64,000 nt of DNA from JACKAQ01 sp965227145 (GCA_965227145.1 OZ245730.1:558001-622000); one strand, 5' to 3'; positions 33,925 through 43,496 are shown, numbered from the stretch's first letter. A program made the numbers and translations. Notes: generated by a model from the letters alone, not told the origin.

Positions 33925-34860
33925 ATGACGAATATCCTCACACTTGTTTTTGAAATCTATGGCATTGCTTTTATTGGATTTATCGCAGTGAAACTGCGAT
34001 GGTTCAGCCTCGCTGCAACGGACGGGCTCATCAAATTTGTATTCAACATCAGCATTCCGGTGCTCATGTTTCGGTCGCTGTCGCAGATGGAGCTGCCGGC
34101 GGTGCTGCCGGTGAAACTGATCGCCTCGTATTACATCGCTGTGCTCGGCGTGCTGCTCACCGGACTGATTGTTTCGCGATTCCTGTTCAAATATCCCAAC
34201 GGAAAACAGGTGATTTTTACCTACGGCGGCAGCTTTTCCAACACGGTGCTGCTCGGCGTGCCGATCATCATCAGTTCGCTCGGCGATGAGAGCGCGTTTC
34301 CGCTATTTTTGCTGATCAGCTTTCACGGCGTCAGCCTGCTCAGCACGATGACTATTTTTCTGGAAATGAGCAGCGCGGGCGGCGGCACATTTTGGGGATA
34401 CGTGAAAACTGCGTTTGCGGGCGTGCTCAAAAACCCGATTATTTGGGGAATTGTGCTCGGCGTGCTGTTCAATTTAACCGGTACTGGCTATCCTGTTGCG
34501 GTGGACGAAATGCTCAAAATGATCGCCCAGACCGCTATTCCCTGCTCGCTGTTCAGCTTTGGCGCGATGCTTTCCGGCTACAAAATTGCCGGGGAAGTGG
34601 GCGCGTCGCTGGCGATATCCGCTATCAAAAATCTGCTGCATCCGGCGCTGGTCTGGCTGCTGGCGACCCGTGTTTTCGACATTCCGGTGCTGTGGGCGCA
34701 AACCGCCACGCTGCTCGCGGCGATGCCCACCGGTTTCAATATTTTTCTGTTCGCCCACCGCTATCGTCAGGCGGTGGAAATGTCCACAACCGCGATTTCT
34801 ATCTCCACAATTATCTCCATTTTTACGGTTTCGCTCCTCATTTTTTTCTTCGGCGTTTGA
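33925..34860 (+). CDS. AEC-family transporter (auxin efflux carrier-like)
   Basis: This 311-residue inner-membrane protein has about ten hydrophobic segments in the two-halved arrangement of auxin efflux carrier-type permeases, with the broken-helix glycine/proline motifs ISIPVLMFRSL in the first half and TAIPCSLFSFGAML in the second. Bacterial members move small carboxylates such as malate or malonate, but the substrate cannot be read from the sequence. The ribosome site is poor and it stands alone on its strand before the giant HHH/papain gene. The 111-base gap does not suggest tight coupling. Confidence 0.85.
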   Translation: MTNILTLVFEIYGIAFIGFIAVKLRWFSLAATDGLIKFVFNISIPVLMFRSLSQMELPAVLPVKLIASYYIAVLGVLLTGLIVSRFLFKYPNGKQVIFTYGGSFSNTVLLGVPIIISSLGDESAFPLFLLISFHGVSLLSTMTIFLEMSSAGGGTFWGYVKTAFAGVLKNPIIWGIVLGVLFNLTGTGYPVAVDEMLKMIAQTAIPCSLFSFGAMLSGYKIAGEVGASLAISAIKNLLHPALVWLLATRVFDIPVLWAQTATLLAAMPTGFNIFLFAHRYRQAVEMSTTAISISTIISIFTVSLLIFFFGV

Positions 34861-34971
34861 CATCTCCCGGAATTTGTTGAGAAAATTTCCCGCAATCCCT
34901 CCTCTTGCATGGAAAGGAGCAAATTTGAAGGGATTCAGTTCGTTTACACTTTTGTTCATGGGAGATTTGTC

Positions 34972-37900
34972 ATGCCTAAGCTCAATGTCAATACCGCGAC
35001 GGTAGCCGAACTTGCCGCATTGCCGGGAATCGGACCCAGCCTCGCACAACGGATTGTGGAATACCGCGAGACTGTCGGTCTGTTCCGCACGATATATGAA
35101 ATTGCCGCCGTAAAAGGCGTTTCCGAAGCGTTAATTACCCGCATTCGTCACCTGATCACGGTCGATCCGGGCTCACCCGGCAGCAACACCGGCGAAAAAT
35201 TTATCCTGACCGTCCGGCTGAAATCCGACGGCGTCGAACCGGAGCGATACGACGATCACGGTGTTTCCGTGAAATATGTCCGGGTGGAAACCATTTCCGA
35301 TCCGGAAGGAAACGTCACCTACCTCAGCATCCCGGAAGAATCCGTCAAAAAGGTGGATGAGGACGCCGAAGCCGTTTTCGAGCTGCCCGAAAAAGAGGAT
35401 CTGGAAGGCGAAGTGCTCATCAGCGCACTCGCGCCGGACGGCGAATTGCTGAAAGACAAGACCTATCCGTCTGCGGATTTGCCCGAAGAAGTTTCCATCA
35501 ACGTAAAACCGCGCGATTATTTTGCGGTCGAACCGAATGAAGATCCCAATTTCGGGAAATCTCCCAAACTGCGCGGACGTGTCATCGAAGCGCTCGACCG
35601 GCAGGAAATTGAATTTACGCAAGTGGTTATCTGGGGCGCGACCAAAGACGAGCCGCAGGAACAGGATTTCCGGGCGCTGATTGTCGCGGATACCGACGAA
35701 AAAGGCTATTTTTCCGGTCCGTTGCCCCGTGGCGTGTTCACCGCGGCTTACGGCGTGGTTGCCGTCGGCGACGGTGTGACCGTTCCGCTCCATTTGCTCG
35801 ATGACCAAACTTTTCCGGAAAATGTAATTTTGGTGGTCAATCTCGATGAGGTGCCGCTGCCAGAACCCGGAGAAGAGGACGATTGCGAATGCCACAAAAA
35901 ACCGCCGGCAGTGCCGCGCGATCCCGATTCCACCGAGCTCACCCGCGCCGACGGCACCTACAGCCAGGATTTGGGCAAAGGCGGCTGCATCGATTTTACC
36001 CGCCCGGATCGCACGCTGGATGAATTCACATATTCGTATGTGGTGCGCACCACCGAGCCGAGCATCAAAGGGATGACGCTGGAGGAGCCGGACAAAATTT
36101 CCGCAAATCTGCTGCTCAATTTGCTGCCGGCAGAGTTGAGATCCGCCACTTTCACCGCGAAAAATGAATTCTCGACCGCGTCACGAGTTGCGGCAAATAA
36201 GCCGCAGGAATTTACCGGATTAGCAGTGGAAAAAATCGACGCGAAAATTTTGCGAACGCTCGCGAATGATCCCGACGGATTTTCGCTGACCAAACTGACC
36301 ACCGCAGCCAATCGCACGCTGCACGCGGATATTTTGCGGCTGGTGGGCAAACACCTGCGTTTTGCGCCGCAGCGTACCCGACTCGATTGCAAAAATGCCG
36401 TCGATTGGGACGACGAACCAACCATTTATCAAGCCTGTACCATCGCGCACGGACATGTGCTGCGCTTCAAACAGGAGTGGATCGCCGATGGCTATTCGCT
36501 CGGGAATTTGCTGCACAGCATTCCGCTGGCACCGGGACAGAAAAAACAGATCGCGATTGTCGATTGGGAACGCCGCGAAACCGCCGCACGGCAGGAATCG
36601 CTGAGCGAAAGCGAACAGCTGGACGCGTTCATCAGTCGTGACCGTGATATTCACGAAATCGTCAACGCGACGGTAGCGGAAAGCACCCGCGGCGGCTCGA
36701 GTGCCAAAACCGGATCGTTCGGCGGCGGCATCGGCATCGGCGCGATTTTGGGACCGGTCGGCGGGCTTTTGGGCATCGGCGGCGGTTCCAGCAAAGCGAG
36801 TTCGTCTGCTTGGCAAAATTCATCCCGCAAAACTGCGGCGGACAGCCTGCAAATGCTCCGCGACCGCACGATTCAGGGCGCATCGTCGATCCGCAATCAA
36901 CGCTCAACCGTTGTGCAAACCGTTCGGCAGGGCGAGCGCGTGACCGCGCAAACCGAATCGCTGGCGAATTACAACCACTGCCACGCCATCACGATTCAAT
37001 ATTTTGAAGTGCTGCGCCACCTGCTGGTGCGCCAACGGCTCACTGATGTTCAGGAATGCCTGTTCGTGCCGTTGCTGATGACCCGTTTCAATCGCGACAA
37101 AGCGTTGCGCTGGCGAAACACGTTGCAGCGCAGCGTTTTCGGACGGTTGCGCACCGGATTCGCGGCGTTGGAACGCATCGAAAATAATTATGTCGGTAGC
37201 GATTTACCGGTGGGCACTTATGCCGATCAGACCATCGACAACATCGACGGCGATTTGTATTTGCGTTTCGAACTCGCTCGCCCGAAAGATGTGGACGACG
37301 CTTTTCACGCTGCCAGTTGGGGATTTTTGAGCTTTTTGCTGCCGCATATCGATGCCAAACAATTTTACGATAACCACTTGAAAGAACAGGCTTTAAAAGA
37401 CCAGATTTTCTTCCGCGAACTTGGTCCGCGCATTGCCGAACGGTTTGTGCAAAATCTGGATGTTTTCGCGGTGGACAACAATAATGTGGAACACCGGCTC
37501 AATCTCGATCCCACCCTCGTTTCCGATTTTGTGAACGACAGCCGAATGTATGTGTCGCTGCGGATGAGCGACGCGCTCTCGCCGATCGCACGGAAAGATA
37601 TCAAGTTTATCAAGATCAGCAATCGCTCGATCAGTCTCGGCGGATTGTTGCTATTTAACGCGCTGCCGGCGAATTCCAAAGTGATTGTGGAATCGGGAAG
37701 CCTGCGCTATCAGACCAAATATTCCAGTGATTACCTGTTCCGCAATTCCAGAATTTACAACGACTTAACCGCAACCGATGATGTGCGGATTTTCACGCCG
37801 CTCAATCGTCAGGAAATCCGCAATCCCCGCGAAGAGGATAAAGAATTGGCGCGGCAACTGCTCGATCATTTGAATGAGCATCTGGAATTTTATCACCACC

Positions 37901-39324
37901 GGATTTGGTGGGCGATGAGTGCGGACCGCCGCTACATGTTGCTGGACGGTTTTATCGCGCCGAACAGCAGCAACAAAAGTGTGGCGTCTGTGGTGGAAAA
38001 CGAGCTGATCGGCATCGTCGGCAACAGCCTTATTTTACCGGTTTCGCGCGGTTATCACCTCGATCCCACCTTCAAACAGGATGTCGAAAACCCGATAGAT
38101 TTGCTGGAACATTACGCGCCGAACACGCCCATCGAGCCGACGCGAATGGCAATCCCGACGCGCGGCGTTTATGCGGAAGCCGTGATGGGTGCCTGCAATT
38201 CCTGCGAATTCAAAGAGGAAGAACGGTTCTGGCGTTGGGAAGAATCGCCGATCCCGGATTCGCCCGCGGCAATTTCCCCGGTCAGTACGGAATCGCGTCG
38301 CGCCGAAGCGCCGGACCTCACGGCGAAAGATTTCCCGGCTCCGATCATCAACATGCAAACCGCGCCAAACGCGCCGGATCCGACCGGATTGGCCGCCGCG
38401 CTGCAGTTGATCGGTCAGCCGAATCTGTTCAAAGATATTACCGGATTGACCGGCAACCAGCAAAACGCCATCGCCGCGCTCAATTCCGCAATGGAAACCG
38501 CCAAATTCTTTGGCGGACAGGCGGCAAATCTGGCAATTCAGGGCAGAATGTCCCGCGATGTGGACAAAGCCATGCGCACCATCCAGAATGCCAAACAGAA
38601 CGGATTGATCAGCGATGAGCAAGCCAAAGAGCTTACCGCAAACGCCATTCGCGGCATGATCGGCGGCGGATCAGAGAAAAAAGAGCCGGCGCTGACCCGT
38701 GAACCGCAGGTTGAAAAAGCCATCAGCAACAGCACCCAGCGTGGCGAAAAAGTGAAAATCCAGCGCGGCAGCGAATCTGTGGAATTGGGTGAAAAAGGCG
38801 AAGGCGAAGCTTTGGAGAGTTTCGATTTCAACGTTCCGGGCATCGTGCCGATTATCGCGCAGCCATCCAACCTCACTTGCTGGGCAACTGTTTCAACAAT
38901 GATGGTCAGTTGGAAAGATAGCGTATCCTATCCGATTACGGAGGTTATGGATATGGCAGGTGCAACCTATCGCACCAAGTTCGATAACAACCAGGGATTA
39001 CTCGGCTCCGAAAAACCGGCGTTTTTGGCAGCGCTCGGTTTCACCGGCGAACCGCCGCAGAGCTATTCCGTGCTGGGTTTCCGCGATTTGCTGGAAAGCG
39101 CCGGCCCGCTCTGGGCTACCACGGACGAACTGCCCGGCGACGGATTCGCGATTCACGCCCGGATCGTGACGGGCATGTTTGGCAACGGCACGCCGGAAGG
39201 CACATTCCTGCGCATCAACGATCCGGCCGGCGGTCGCCAATACAGTGAAACATTCCTGAAATTCATGCAAAAATTCGAAGAAGTTGCCGCGGGCGGATTG
39301 CGCGTCCAGATTGTGCACTTCTAA
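34972..39324 (+). CDS. Giant protein with N-terminal helix-hairpin-helix and C-terminal papain-fold peptidase
   Basis: This 1450-residue protein has no signal peptide. Residues 4-62 form a ComEA-like helix-hairpin-helix domain (LNVNTATVAELAALPGIGPS). Residues 65-330 look beta-rich and acidic. A long middle region, not recognised, holds a glycine-rich hydrophobic stretch at about 584-612 (GGGIGIGAILGPVGGLLGIG) and a mostly helical core. The last 160 residues fit a papain-like peptidase of the AvrRpt2/C70 type: Cys1303 in SNLTCWATVS, His1395 in GFAIHARIV and Asn1416-Asp1417 in RINDPAGG. A GGGAGA site supports the ATG at 34972, and a terminator ends the gene, so it is a single-gene unit. Its plan resembles secreted effectors or polymorphic toxins, but no secretion signal or immunity gene is evident. 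Confidence 0.75.
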   Translation: MPKLNVNTATVAELAALPGIGPSLAQRIVEYRETVGLFRTIYEIAAVKGVSEALITRIRHLITVDPGSPGSNTGEKFILTVRLKSDGVEPERYDDHGVSVKYVRVETISDPEGNVTYLSIPEESVKKVDEDAEAVFELPEKEDLEGEVLISALAPDGELLKDKTYPSADLPEEVSINVKPRDYFAVEPNEDPNFGKSPKLRGRVIEALDRQEIEFTQVVIWGATKDEPQEQDFRALIVADTDEKGYFSGPLPRGVFTAAYGVVAVGDGVTVPLHLLDDQTFPENVILVVNLDEVPLPEPGEEDDCECHKKPPAVPRDPDSTELTRADGTYSQDLGKGGCIDFTRPDRTLDEFTYSYVVRTTEPSIKGMTLEEPDKISANLLLNLLPAELRSATFTAKNEFSTASRVAANKPQEFTGLAVEKIDAKILRTLANDPDGFSLTKLTTAANRTLHADILRLVGKHLRFAPQRTRLDCKNAVDWDDEPTIYQACTIAHGHVLRFKQEWIADGYSLGNLLHSIPLAPGQKKQIAIVDWERRETAARQESLSESEQLDAFISRDRDIHEIVNATVAESTRGGSSAKTGSFGGGIGIGAILGPVGGLLGIGGGSSKASSSAWQNSSRKTAADSLQMLRDRTIQGASSIRNQRSTVVQTVRQGERVTAQTESLANYNHCHAITIQYFEVLRHLLVRQRLTDVQECLFVPLLMTRFNRDKALRWRNTLQRSVFGRLRTGFAALERIENNYVGSDLPVGTYADQTIDNIDGDLYLRFELARPKDVDDAFHAASWGFLSFLLPHIDAKQFYDNHLKEQALKDQIFFRELGPRIAERFVQNLDVFAVDNNNVEHRLNLDPTLVSDFVNDSRMYVSLRMSDALSPIARKDIKFIKISNRSISLGGLLLFNALPANSKVIVESGSLRYQTKYSSDYLFRNSRIYNDLTATDDVRIFTPLNRQEIRNPREEDKELARQLLDHLNEHLEFYHHRIWWAMSADRRYMLLDGFIAPNSSNKSVASVVENELIGIVGNSLILPVSRGYHLDPTFKQDVENPIDLLEHYAPNTPIEPTRMAIPTRGVYAEAVMGACNSCEFKEEERFWRWEESPIPDSPAAISPVSTESRRAEAPDLTAKDFPAPIINMQTAPNAPDPTGLAAALQLIGQPNLFKDITGLTGNQQNAIAALNSAMETAKFFGGQAANLAIQGRMSRDVDKAMRTIQNAKQNGLISDEQAKELTANAIRGMIGGGSEKKEPALTREPQVEKAISNSTQRGEKVKIQRGSESVELGEKGEGEALESFDFNVPGIVPIIAQPSNLTCWATVSTMMVSWKDSVSYPITEVMDMAGATYRTKFDNNQGLLGSEKPAFLAALGFTGEPPQSYSVLGFRDLLESAGPLWATTDELPGDGFAIHARIVTGMFGNGTPEGTFLRINDPAGGRQYSETFLKFMQKFEEVAAGGLRVQIVHF

Positions 39325-39351
39325 CCCGATCTCGTTTACAGCTCATCTCAA

Positions 39352-39385
39352 AGCCCCGACCGGAAATTTCGGTTGGGGCTTTTTG
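39352..39385 (+). terminator. Rho-independent terminator after the giant gene
   Basis: AGCCCCGACCG and CGGTTGGGGCT (one G-T pair) form an 11-bp stem around 7 bases, followed by five T residues. Confidence 0.88.
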
Positions 39386-39415
39386 TTGTTGAAATTTCAG
39401 TTCTGTTGAAATTTC

Positions 39416-40120
39416 TTACTTCAAATAGCCCTCTATCATAGCCAGGTGTTTACTTTGGTATAATAGAAAATTAATTGTTTTCGATTTCTTCACACACCCT
39501 CGCAAAAAACATTTCGCCCGACGCACATCCGATTTAATAGTATTCATATTATGTCTGCCGCGTAAAGCGGTTAGGGTTTTGGCGGAGATTCCCAAAGATT
39601 CCGGTGAATGGGTTATGAATTGTTTGATTAATTCAGCAATCAGCGCTGTTTCTGTAGAACCGCACAATTTAAATTGCTCAACATCCCCAAGCTTTTTTTG
39701 GAAATCATCGTTCGGCAAAGGGTAATGCAAACGCAGCCAAATCTGGAAAATCACCCACCGTTTTTCATCCCATGCCCGTAATTGTTGCAAATATTTATTG
39801 ATCATGAACACAAAATTTTTCTGCTGAGCATATGCAGATTTCGAAAAATAATAGGATTCAATTTGCCCGAAACCTTCAAACGTTAATTCTTCACGTCGTT
39901 TTTGTTGCTGTATCAACTGCAAATAGCGATTTCGCAACATGGTGTAAATCAGCCCGCGAAGTTTTGAACTATCTGCGATGTCGCTTATCCTGAATTTGTA
40001 AGTTTCGTATAAACAGATCATCGTATCCGACGCAATATCTTGCCATGTCTGCGCAGTGCTCAGATTTCGAAACTGTTCCAGCCAAAGCATTTTGCTCATT
40101 TCACGCACTTCTTTGAGCAA
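39416..40120 (-). CDS. Divergent sigma-70/ECF-like protein, start uncertain
   Basis: This protein of at least 234 residues resembles an extracytoplasmic-function sigma factor. The first third has region-2 character (IASDTMICLYETY, then SKLRGLIYTMLRNRYLQLIQ), and near the end comes a region-4-like recognition helix (NTIKSDVRRAKCFLRGC). Between them is an insertion I do not recognise. In this frame the only start upstream of the domain is a TTG at 40118-40120 with no ribosome site. A good site (AGGAG) and a TTG at 40203-40205 lie further upstream but are out of frame by one base across a run of ten A residues. Correcting that run would add a sensible 28-residue helical start. The true start, or a slippage mechanism, is therefore open. 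The gene is transcribed away from 40310-40957. Confidence 0.6.
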   Translation of the reverse strand: MLKEVREMSKMLWLEQFRNLSTAQTWQDIASDTMICLYETYKFRISDIADSSKLRGLIYTMLRNRYLQLIQQQKRREELTFEGFGQIESYYFSKSAYAQQKNFVFMINKYLQQLRAWDEKRWVIFQIWLRLHYPLPNDDFQKKLGDVEQFKLCGSTETALIAELIKQFITHSPESLGISAKTLTALRGRHNMNTIKSDVRRAKCFLRGCVKKSKTINFLLYQSKHLAMIEGYLK

Positions 40121-40180
40121 AACTTCAGCCGAGAGATTGTCATTCTCGTTAACCCAGAATTCAAAATTCTGTAATAAATT

Positions 40181-40191
40181 CTTTTTTTTTT
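40181..40191 (-). other. A10 slippery tract near the start of the sigma-like gene
   Basis: On the minus strand ten A residues follow an AGGAG-TTG start. With nine As the frame would read MQLTTKKKNLLQNFEFWVNE and continue into the sigma-like protein; with ten it stops after about 14 codons. Confidence 0.6.
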
Positions 40192-40309
40192 GTGGTTAGC
40201 TGCAACTGTAGTTTCTCCTGTGTATTGTATTGATAGACTCGTGAGTTATTAACTAATTCATGGGAAGGCGCCTTCACATTTTAAAATCAAAATTGTGGAG
40301 GTATTTACA

Positions 40310-40957
40310 ATGAAACATTCCCGCGCATTTCGCGATAATAACAATCATTCCGTCACTTATGCAGAAGTGCTGGATTTTCGGGAAAATTTTCAGGCTGCAT
40401 TTCCCGGCGAAAATCATGTTTCCTATTATTTTGATGGGAAAAATATTGATAACATTTTAGATCAGAAAGGTGTTGTTGGCATCCGCTATTATTACGCAAT
40501 CGATAACCTGATGCAGCATCGATTGGTTGTATCAGGTGTTGATCAGCAGGGCAAAGATTTGTTGGAAACCATTCCGCCGTTAGTTTCCGGTGTCGCTATT
40601 CCAAAAGATAGCGACGGAAATTGCAATTTCGGAAAAATTATCCATCACATTCAGCCGGCAGAAGCGGCACAGTGGACTTCAAATTACCGCAGTCAAAAAG
40701 CCAAAAAACAACCCAAAGGCGGATTTTTTAGCAAGAACGCGGTTAAAAACGTTATCCACCAAAAAGATGCCGTTGGCTTGGCATGGTTGCCCGGTGCAGA
40801 TCAGCGGGGAATTCGAGTGATGTGTATCGGTGGCATCGATAAAAAAGGGGCAATCCTAACGTTTGGAAATTGGATCGAACTTGCCATGCCCTGCCCGCCG
40901 TGGTGCGATGTTGTCAACTATCTGAATAGCGATGTTTTCAAAATGACGCTTTCATAA
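40310..40957 (+). CDS. Hypothetical protein with internal duplication (215 residues)
   Basis: No family is recognised. The protein has no signal peptide. Two related segments, QKGVVGIRYYYAIDN with LVVSGVDQQGKDLLE and QKDAVGLAWLPGADQ with VMCIGGIDKKGAILT, indicate an internal duplication of a roughly 90-residue unit. Each seems to end with a PPLVSG or PCPPWC segment. GTGGAGG lies 8 bases before the ATG at 40310. It is divergent from the sigma-like gene and shares its 189-base upstream region, so the sigma-like protein may control it. A ligand-binding role for the duplicated unit is possible but unsupported. Confidence 0.6.
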   Translation: MKHSRAFRDNNNHSVTYAEVLDFRENFQAAFPGENHVSYYFDGKNIDNILDQKGVVGIRYYYAIDNLMQHRLVVSGVDQQGKDLLETIPPLVSGVAIPKDSDGNCNFGKIIHHIQPAEAAQWTSNYRSQKAKKQPKGGFFSKNAVKNVIHQKDAVGLAWLPGADQRGIRVMCIGGIDKKGAILTFGNWIELAMPCPPWCDVVNYLNSDVFKMTLS

Positions 40958-41029
40958 TCAATTAAAAGCATATTAGATTAGTGCCGGAAAACGATTGTTT
41001 TTCGGCACTAACTGTTGATTGCATGAACT

Positions 41030-41686
41030 ATGAGCATACTAACTTTTGCGATAATATCTTTGGTAATCCCGTTAATTTTGTGTGTAATTGTCTGGATTAT
41101 TCAAAAAAATAAATTCGAAATGCCGATGCGCTTTTTTACGCTGTATCTGTTTATGGGTGTCGTTTTTGAAATTATCGGATATTCTTGTAAAAAAGCGGCA
41201 ATTCAAGATGCCTGGCGCGTAGATACTTTTACGTTAGTCGAAGTTGGGTTATTTGGTGCGTTGCTTTTTTATATCACAAAATCTGCCAGATTGTCAACCA
41301 CAATCAAATGGGGTTCCGCGGGTTGGTTTGTCCTTTACATCATTTTGAAAATACTGAATGTCGAACCATATGGTTTGGGAATATACAACTATTATTCACG
41401 CCCGATTGCGCTATTGCTATTGACCATTTTATCTTGCGTAACGCTGCTTCATTTATTGACCAGAAATTCATATCAAATGCCTAAAAAAACGTATTTGATT
41501 TGGCTATGTTTCGGAATAATGATTTATAGCGTCGGGAATGCAATGGTGTACAGCAACATACCCATACAGAGCACCGAAATTCTTGAATTGATGAAATACA
41601 TTTATCATGTGCTTTATATCGTTACATACATCACTTTTTTAGCTGCGGTTTTGCTCTATTACCGGCAGACAAAAAAAGCCGTTTAA
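41030..41686 (+). CDS. Seven-TM hypothetical membrane protein
   Basis: This 218-residue protein is almost wholly hydrophobic, with seven likely membrane helices and short loops, and starts directly with a helix (ILTFAIISLVIPLILCVIVWII). Several charged residues lie within or near helices (FEIIGY, TLVEVGLFG). It matches no transporter motif I know. Seven helices followed by a divergent-ended two-component system suggests a possible sensory or signal role, because similar small 7TM proteins occur beside kinases in FCB genomes, but here it lies tail to tail with the response regulator gene, 15 bases apart. Confidence 0.65.
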   Translation: MSILTFAIISLVIPLILCVIVWIIQKNKFEMPMRFFTLYLFMGVVFEIIGYSCKKAAIQDAWRVDTFTLVEVGLFGALLFYITKSARLSTTIKWGSAGWFVLYIILKILNVEPYGLGIYNYYSRPIALLLLTILSCVTLLHLLTRNSYQMPKKTYLIWLCFGIMIYSVGNAMVYSNIPIQSTEILELMKYIYHVLYIVTYITFLAAVLLYYRQTKKAV

Positions 41687-41701
41687 AACAGATCGAAAAC
41701 G

Positions 41702-42367
41702 TTAATCATCAAGCGTTAACCAGCCACTTTTTAAAGCGAATTTTGTTAGTTGTGCATCTGTTGCCATGCCGGTTTTTTTGCGAATATTGCTTGTGTGTGT
41801 GGTAATTGTGCGCGGCTGGATGTTCAGAAATTTGGCAATGTCCTGAAGGGTGAAGCCGCGCGCTATTAACGTGATGATTTCTTTTTCGCGTAAAGATAGC
41901 GCATCCGGTGACTGAGTTGTTGAGCGAAATGAGAGGTCTTCCAGAAATTCGTAAAGCGTTATGGTTCGAAGCACTTCGCTGACATATTTTTCGCCGCTGT
42001 GAACCGCTTTGATCGCTGTGGCAAGCTCCTCTATCGATGCTGTTTTGCACACAAACGCTTTAACACCATGCCTGAACGCTGCGCGAACGGATGCAGAATC
42101 TGTCCGTCCGCTCAAAATCATGGTGTTCATTTTTGGATATCGGTCCTTGATTTTTGCCGCAATGGCGTTACCGTCAATCGGGTCTGCCGTTAACACTAAA
42201 TCAAGAACGACGACGGTTGGCTTCGCTTTTGATAATTTTGTTAAAAATGCGTTTGAATTTGTCTCAACCAATTCTATCGAGATATCGGGATATTGATCAG
42301 CCAGTTTTTGGGTAATCGATTCCAAAAACATTTTGTGATCGTCTAAAAAAGCCACCTTAATGCCCAT
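41702..42367 (-). CDS. LuxR/NarL-family response regulator
   Basis: This 221-residue protein has a receiver domain (FLDDHKMFLESI acidic pocket, phospho-acceptor Asp in VVLDLVLT, Thr/Ser in ILSGRTDSA, Lys in FVCKTAS) and a LuxR-type helix-turn-helix (LSLREKEIITLIARGFTLQD, then QPRTITTHTSNIRKK). The receiver is followed by the usual linker. The ATG at 42365-42367 has GGAAAGG upstream and overlaps the end of the kinase gene by 11 bases, so the two are coupled. It should bind promoters when phosphorylated. The dyads in front of the kinase gene are candidate autoregulatory sites. Confidence 0.92.
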   Translation of the reverse strand: MGIKVAFLDDHKMFLESITQKLADQYPDISIELVETNSNAFLTKLSKAKPTVVVLDLVLTADPIDGNAIAAKIKDRYPKMNTMILSGRTDSASVRAAFRHGVKAFVCKTASIEELATAIKAVHSGEKYVSEVLRTITLYEFLEDLSFRSTTQSPDALSLREKEIITLIARGFTLQDIAKFLNIQPRTITTHTSNIRKKTGMATDAQLTKFALKSGWLTLDD

Positions 42368-43496
42368 CTGCAAACCTTTCCATTGGGATATCAAATAAAA
42401 ACAGGCTGCCGTTTCCGGTTGGAGCAGAACGGATTTTCATTTTGCCGCCATATCGCTCAATTTTATCTTTTATGTTTGTCAATCCAAAGCCGCTGTCCAT
42501 TGTAAATTGCCGGATTGTCTGCGGATCAAATCCTGTTCCGTTGTCTTCAACAGTCAAAATCACACGGTTATTTTGCCGATACACTTCAATTTCAACGGCA
42601 GAGGCATTGCCGTGTTTTTTGGCGTTTGTGCTCAATTCCTGTATGCTGTTGCAAATAAAACTTTCTATCGATGGGTTGCGGGGCGTATCAGCAAGTTCAG
42701 CATGAAGTTTAATATCGATTTGCAATTTTTTCCGCTGAATCTCCACGATGCTTTCGAGTACTTCCGAAAAAAGTATGCTATGGTTTTTTAACGGACTCAA
42801 CATAAAAACGATAGCGCCGATCTCCTGTTTTGCCGTGATCACCGTGTTTTCCAAAAAACGTATTTTTTGTTCGAATTCCGGATTGCTATTTAACGGTAAA
42901 TCACCCAATTCGGAACGAATGAGCGAAAGTGAACCGCCAATTTTGTGGTGGATTTCTTCGGCAATTTGGCCGCGTTTCTCTCGCTCAATTTCTTCTGCTT
43001 TATTGCGGAGCGCTTCTTTGGCGTCCACCAGTTTTTGCTGTGTTTCATATAGTTTGGTGACATCAACACCGTTGACAACCTTAAATGTTGCCCGACCTTC
43101 AGAGAAATAACGGACCTGCCAATCGACGACCGTTTTATTGTCTAAAAACATCGTAAAGTTTTGGTATGAATCGCCGGTCTTGCTTTTTTGTTTCAAAAAC
43201 CGGATGAGTTCCGGTGGTAAATATTTCTCAAGTTCGAGGGTTATGTCCGTTTCGGATGGCAATTCATGATCGAGCATTTTTATAAATGGCTGATTTGCGA
43301 TGACAAAATGATTATCCAAAGTTAAAACCAACATGTAAGATTGCGTTGCATTTACCACCTGATTCAGAAAATGCAACGATTGTTTGGCTTTTCGCTGGTT
43401 TATTGCAATCAAAACCGTAACAAACAGGACGAGAACGACAAACGCGCCAGCGGTGATCCATACACTAAAATTTTCGTTTGTAAAATATGTATCCAC
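42357..43496 (-). CDS. NarL-type sensor histidine kinase with PAS domain
   Basis: This 379-residue protein has one N-terminal transmembrane helix (about 12-35), a PAS-like domain (about 45-150), a coiled linker, a HisKA_3 dimerisation domain with the acceptor histidine in AEEIHHKIGGSLSL, and a GHKL ATPase (N-box IQELSTNAKKHG, G1 DNGTGFDP, G2 GFGLTNIKDKI). With only a few residues outside the membrane it probably senses inside the cell or in the membrane, through the PAS domain. The overlapping LuxR-type regulator is its partner. About 550 bases of dyad-rich non-coding DNA lie upstream. Confidence 0.92.
   Translation of the reverse strand: MDTYFTNENFSVWITAGAFVVLVLFVTVLIAINQRKAKQSLHFLNQVVNATQSYMLVLTLDNHFVIANQPFIKMLDHELPSETDITLELEKYLPPELIRFLKQKSKTGDSYQNFTMFLDNKTVVDWQVRYFSEGRATFKVVNGVDVTKLYETQQKLVDAKEALRNKAEEIEREKRGQIAEEIHHKIGGSLSLIRSELGDLPLNSNPEFEQKIRFLENTVITAKQEIGAIVFMLSPLKNHSILFSEVLESIVEIQRKKLQIDIKLHAELADTPRNPSIESFICNSIQELSTNAKKHGNASAVEIEVYRQNNRVILTVEDNGTGFDPQTIRQFTMDSGFGLTNIKDKIERYGGKMKIRSAPTGNGSLFLFDIPMERFADGH

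Noticed and set aside
34972..35160. ComEA DNA-uptake protein
   Set aside because: The helix-hairpin-helix domain is real, but it is the head of a 1450-residue protein with no signal peptide or other competence gene nearby.
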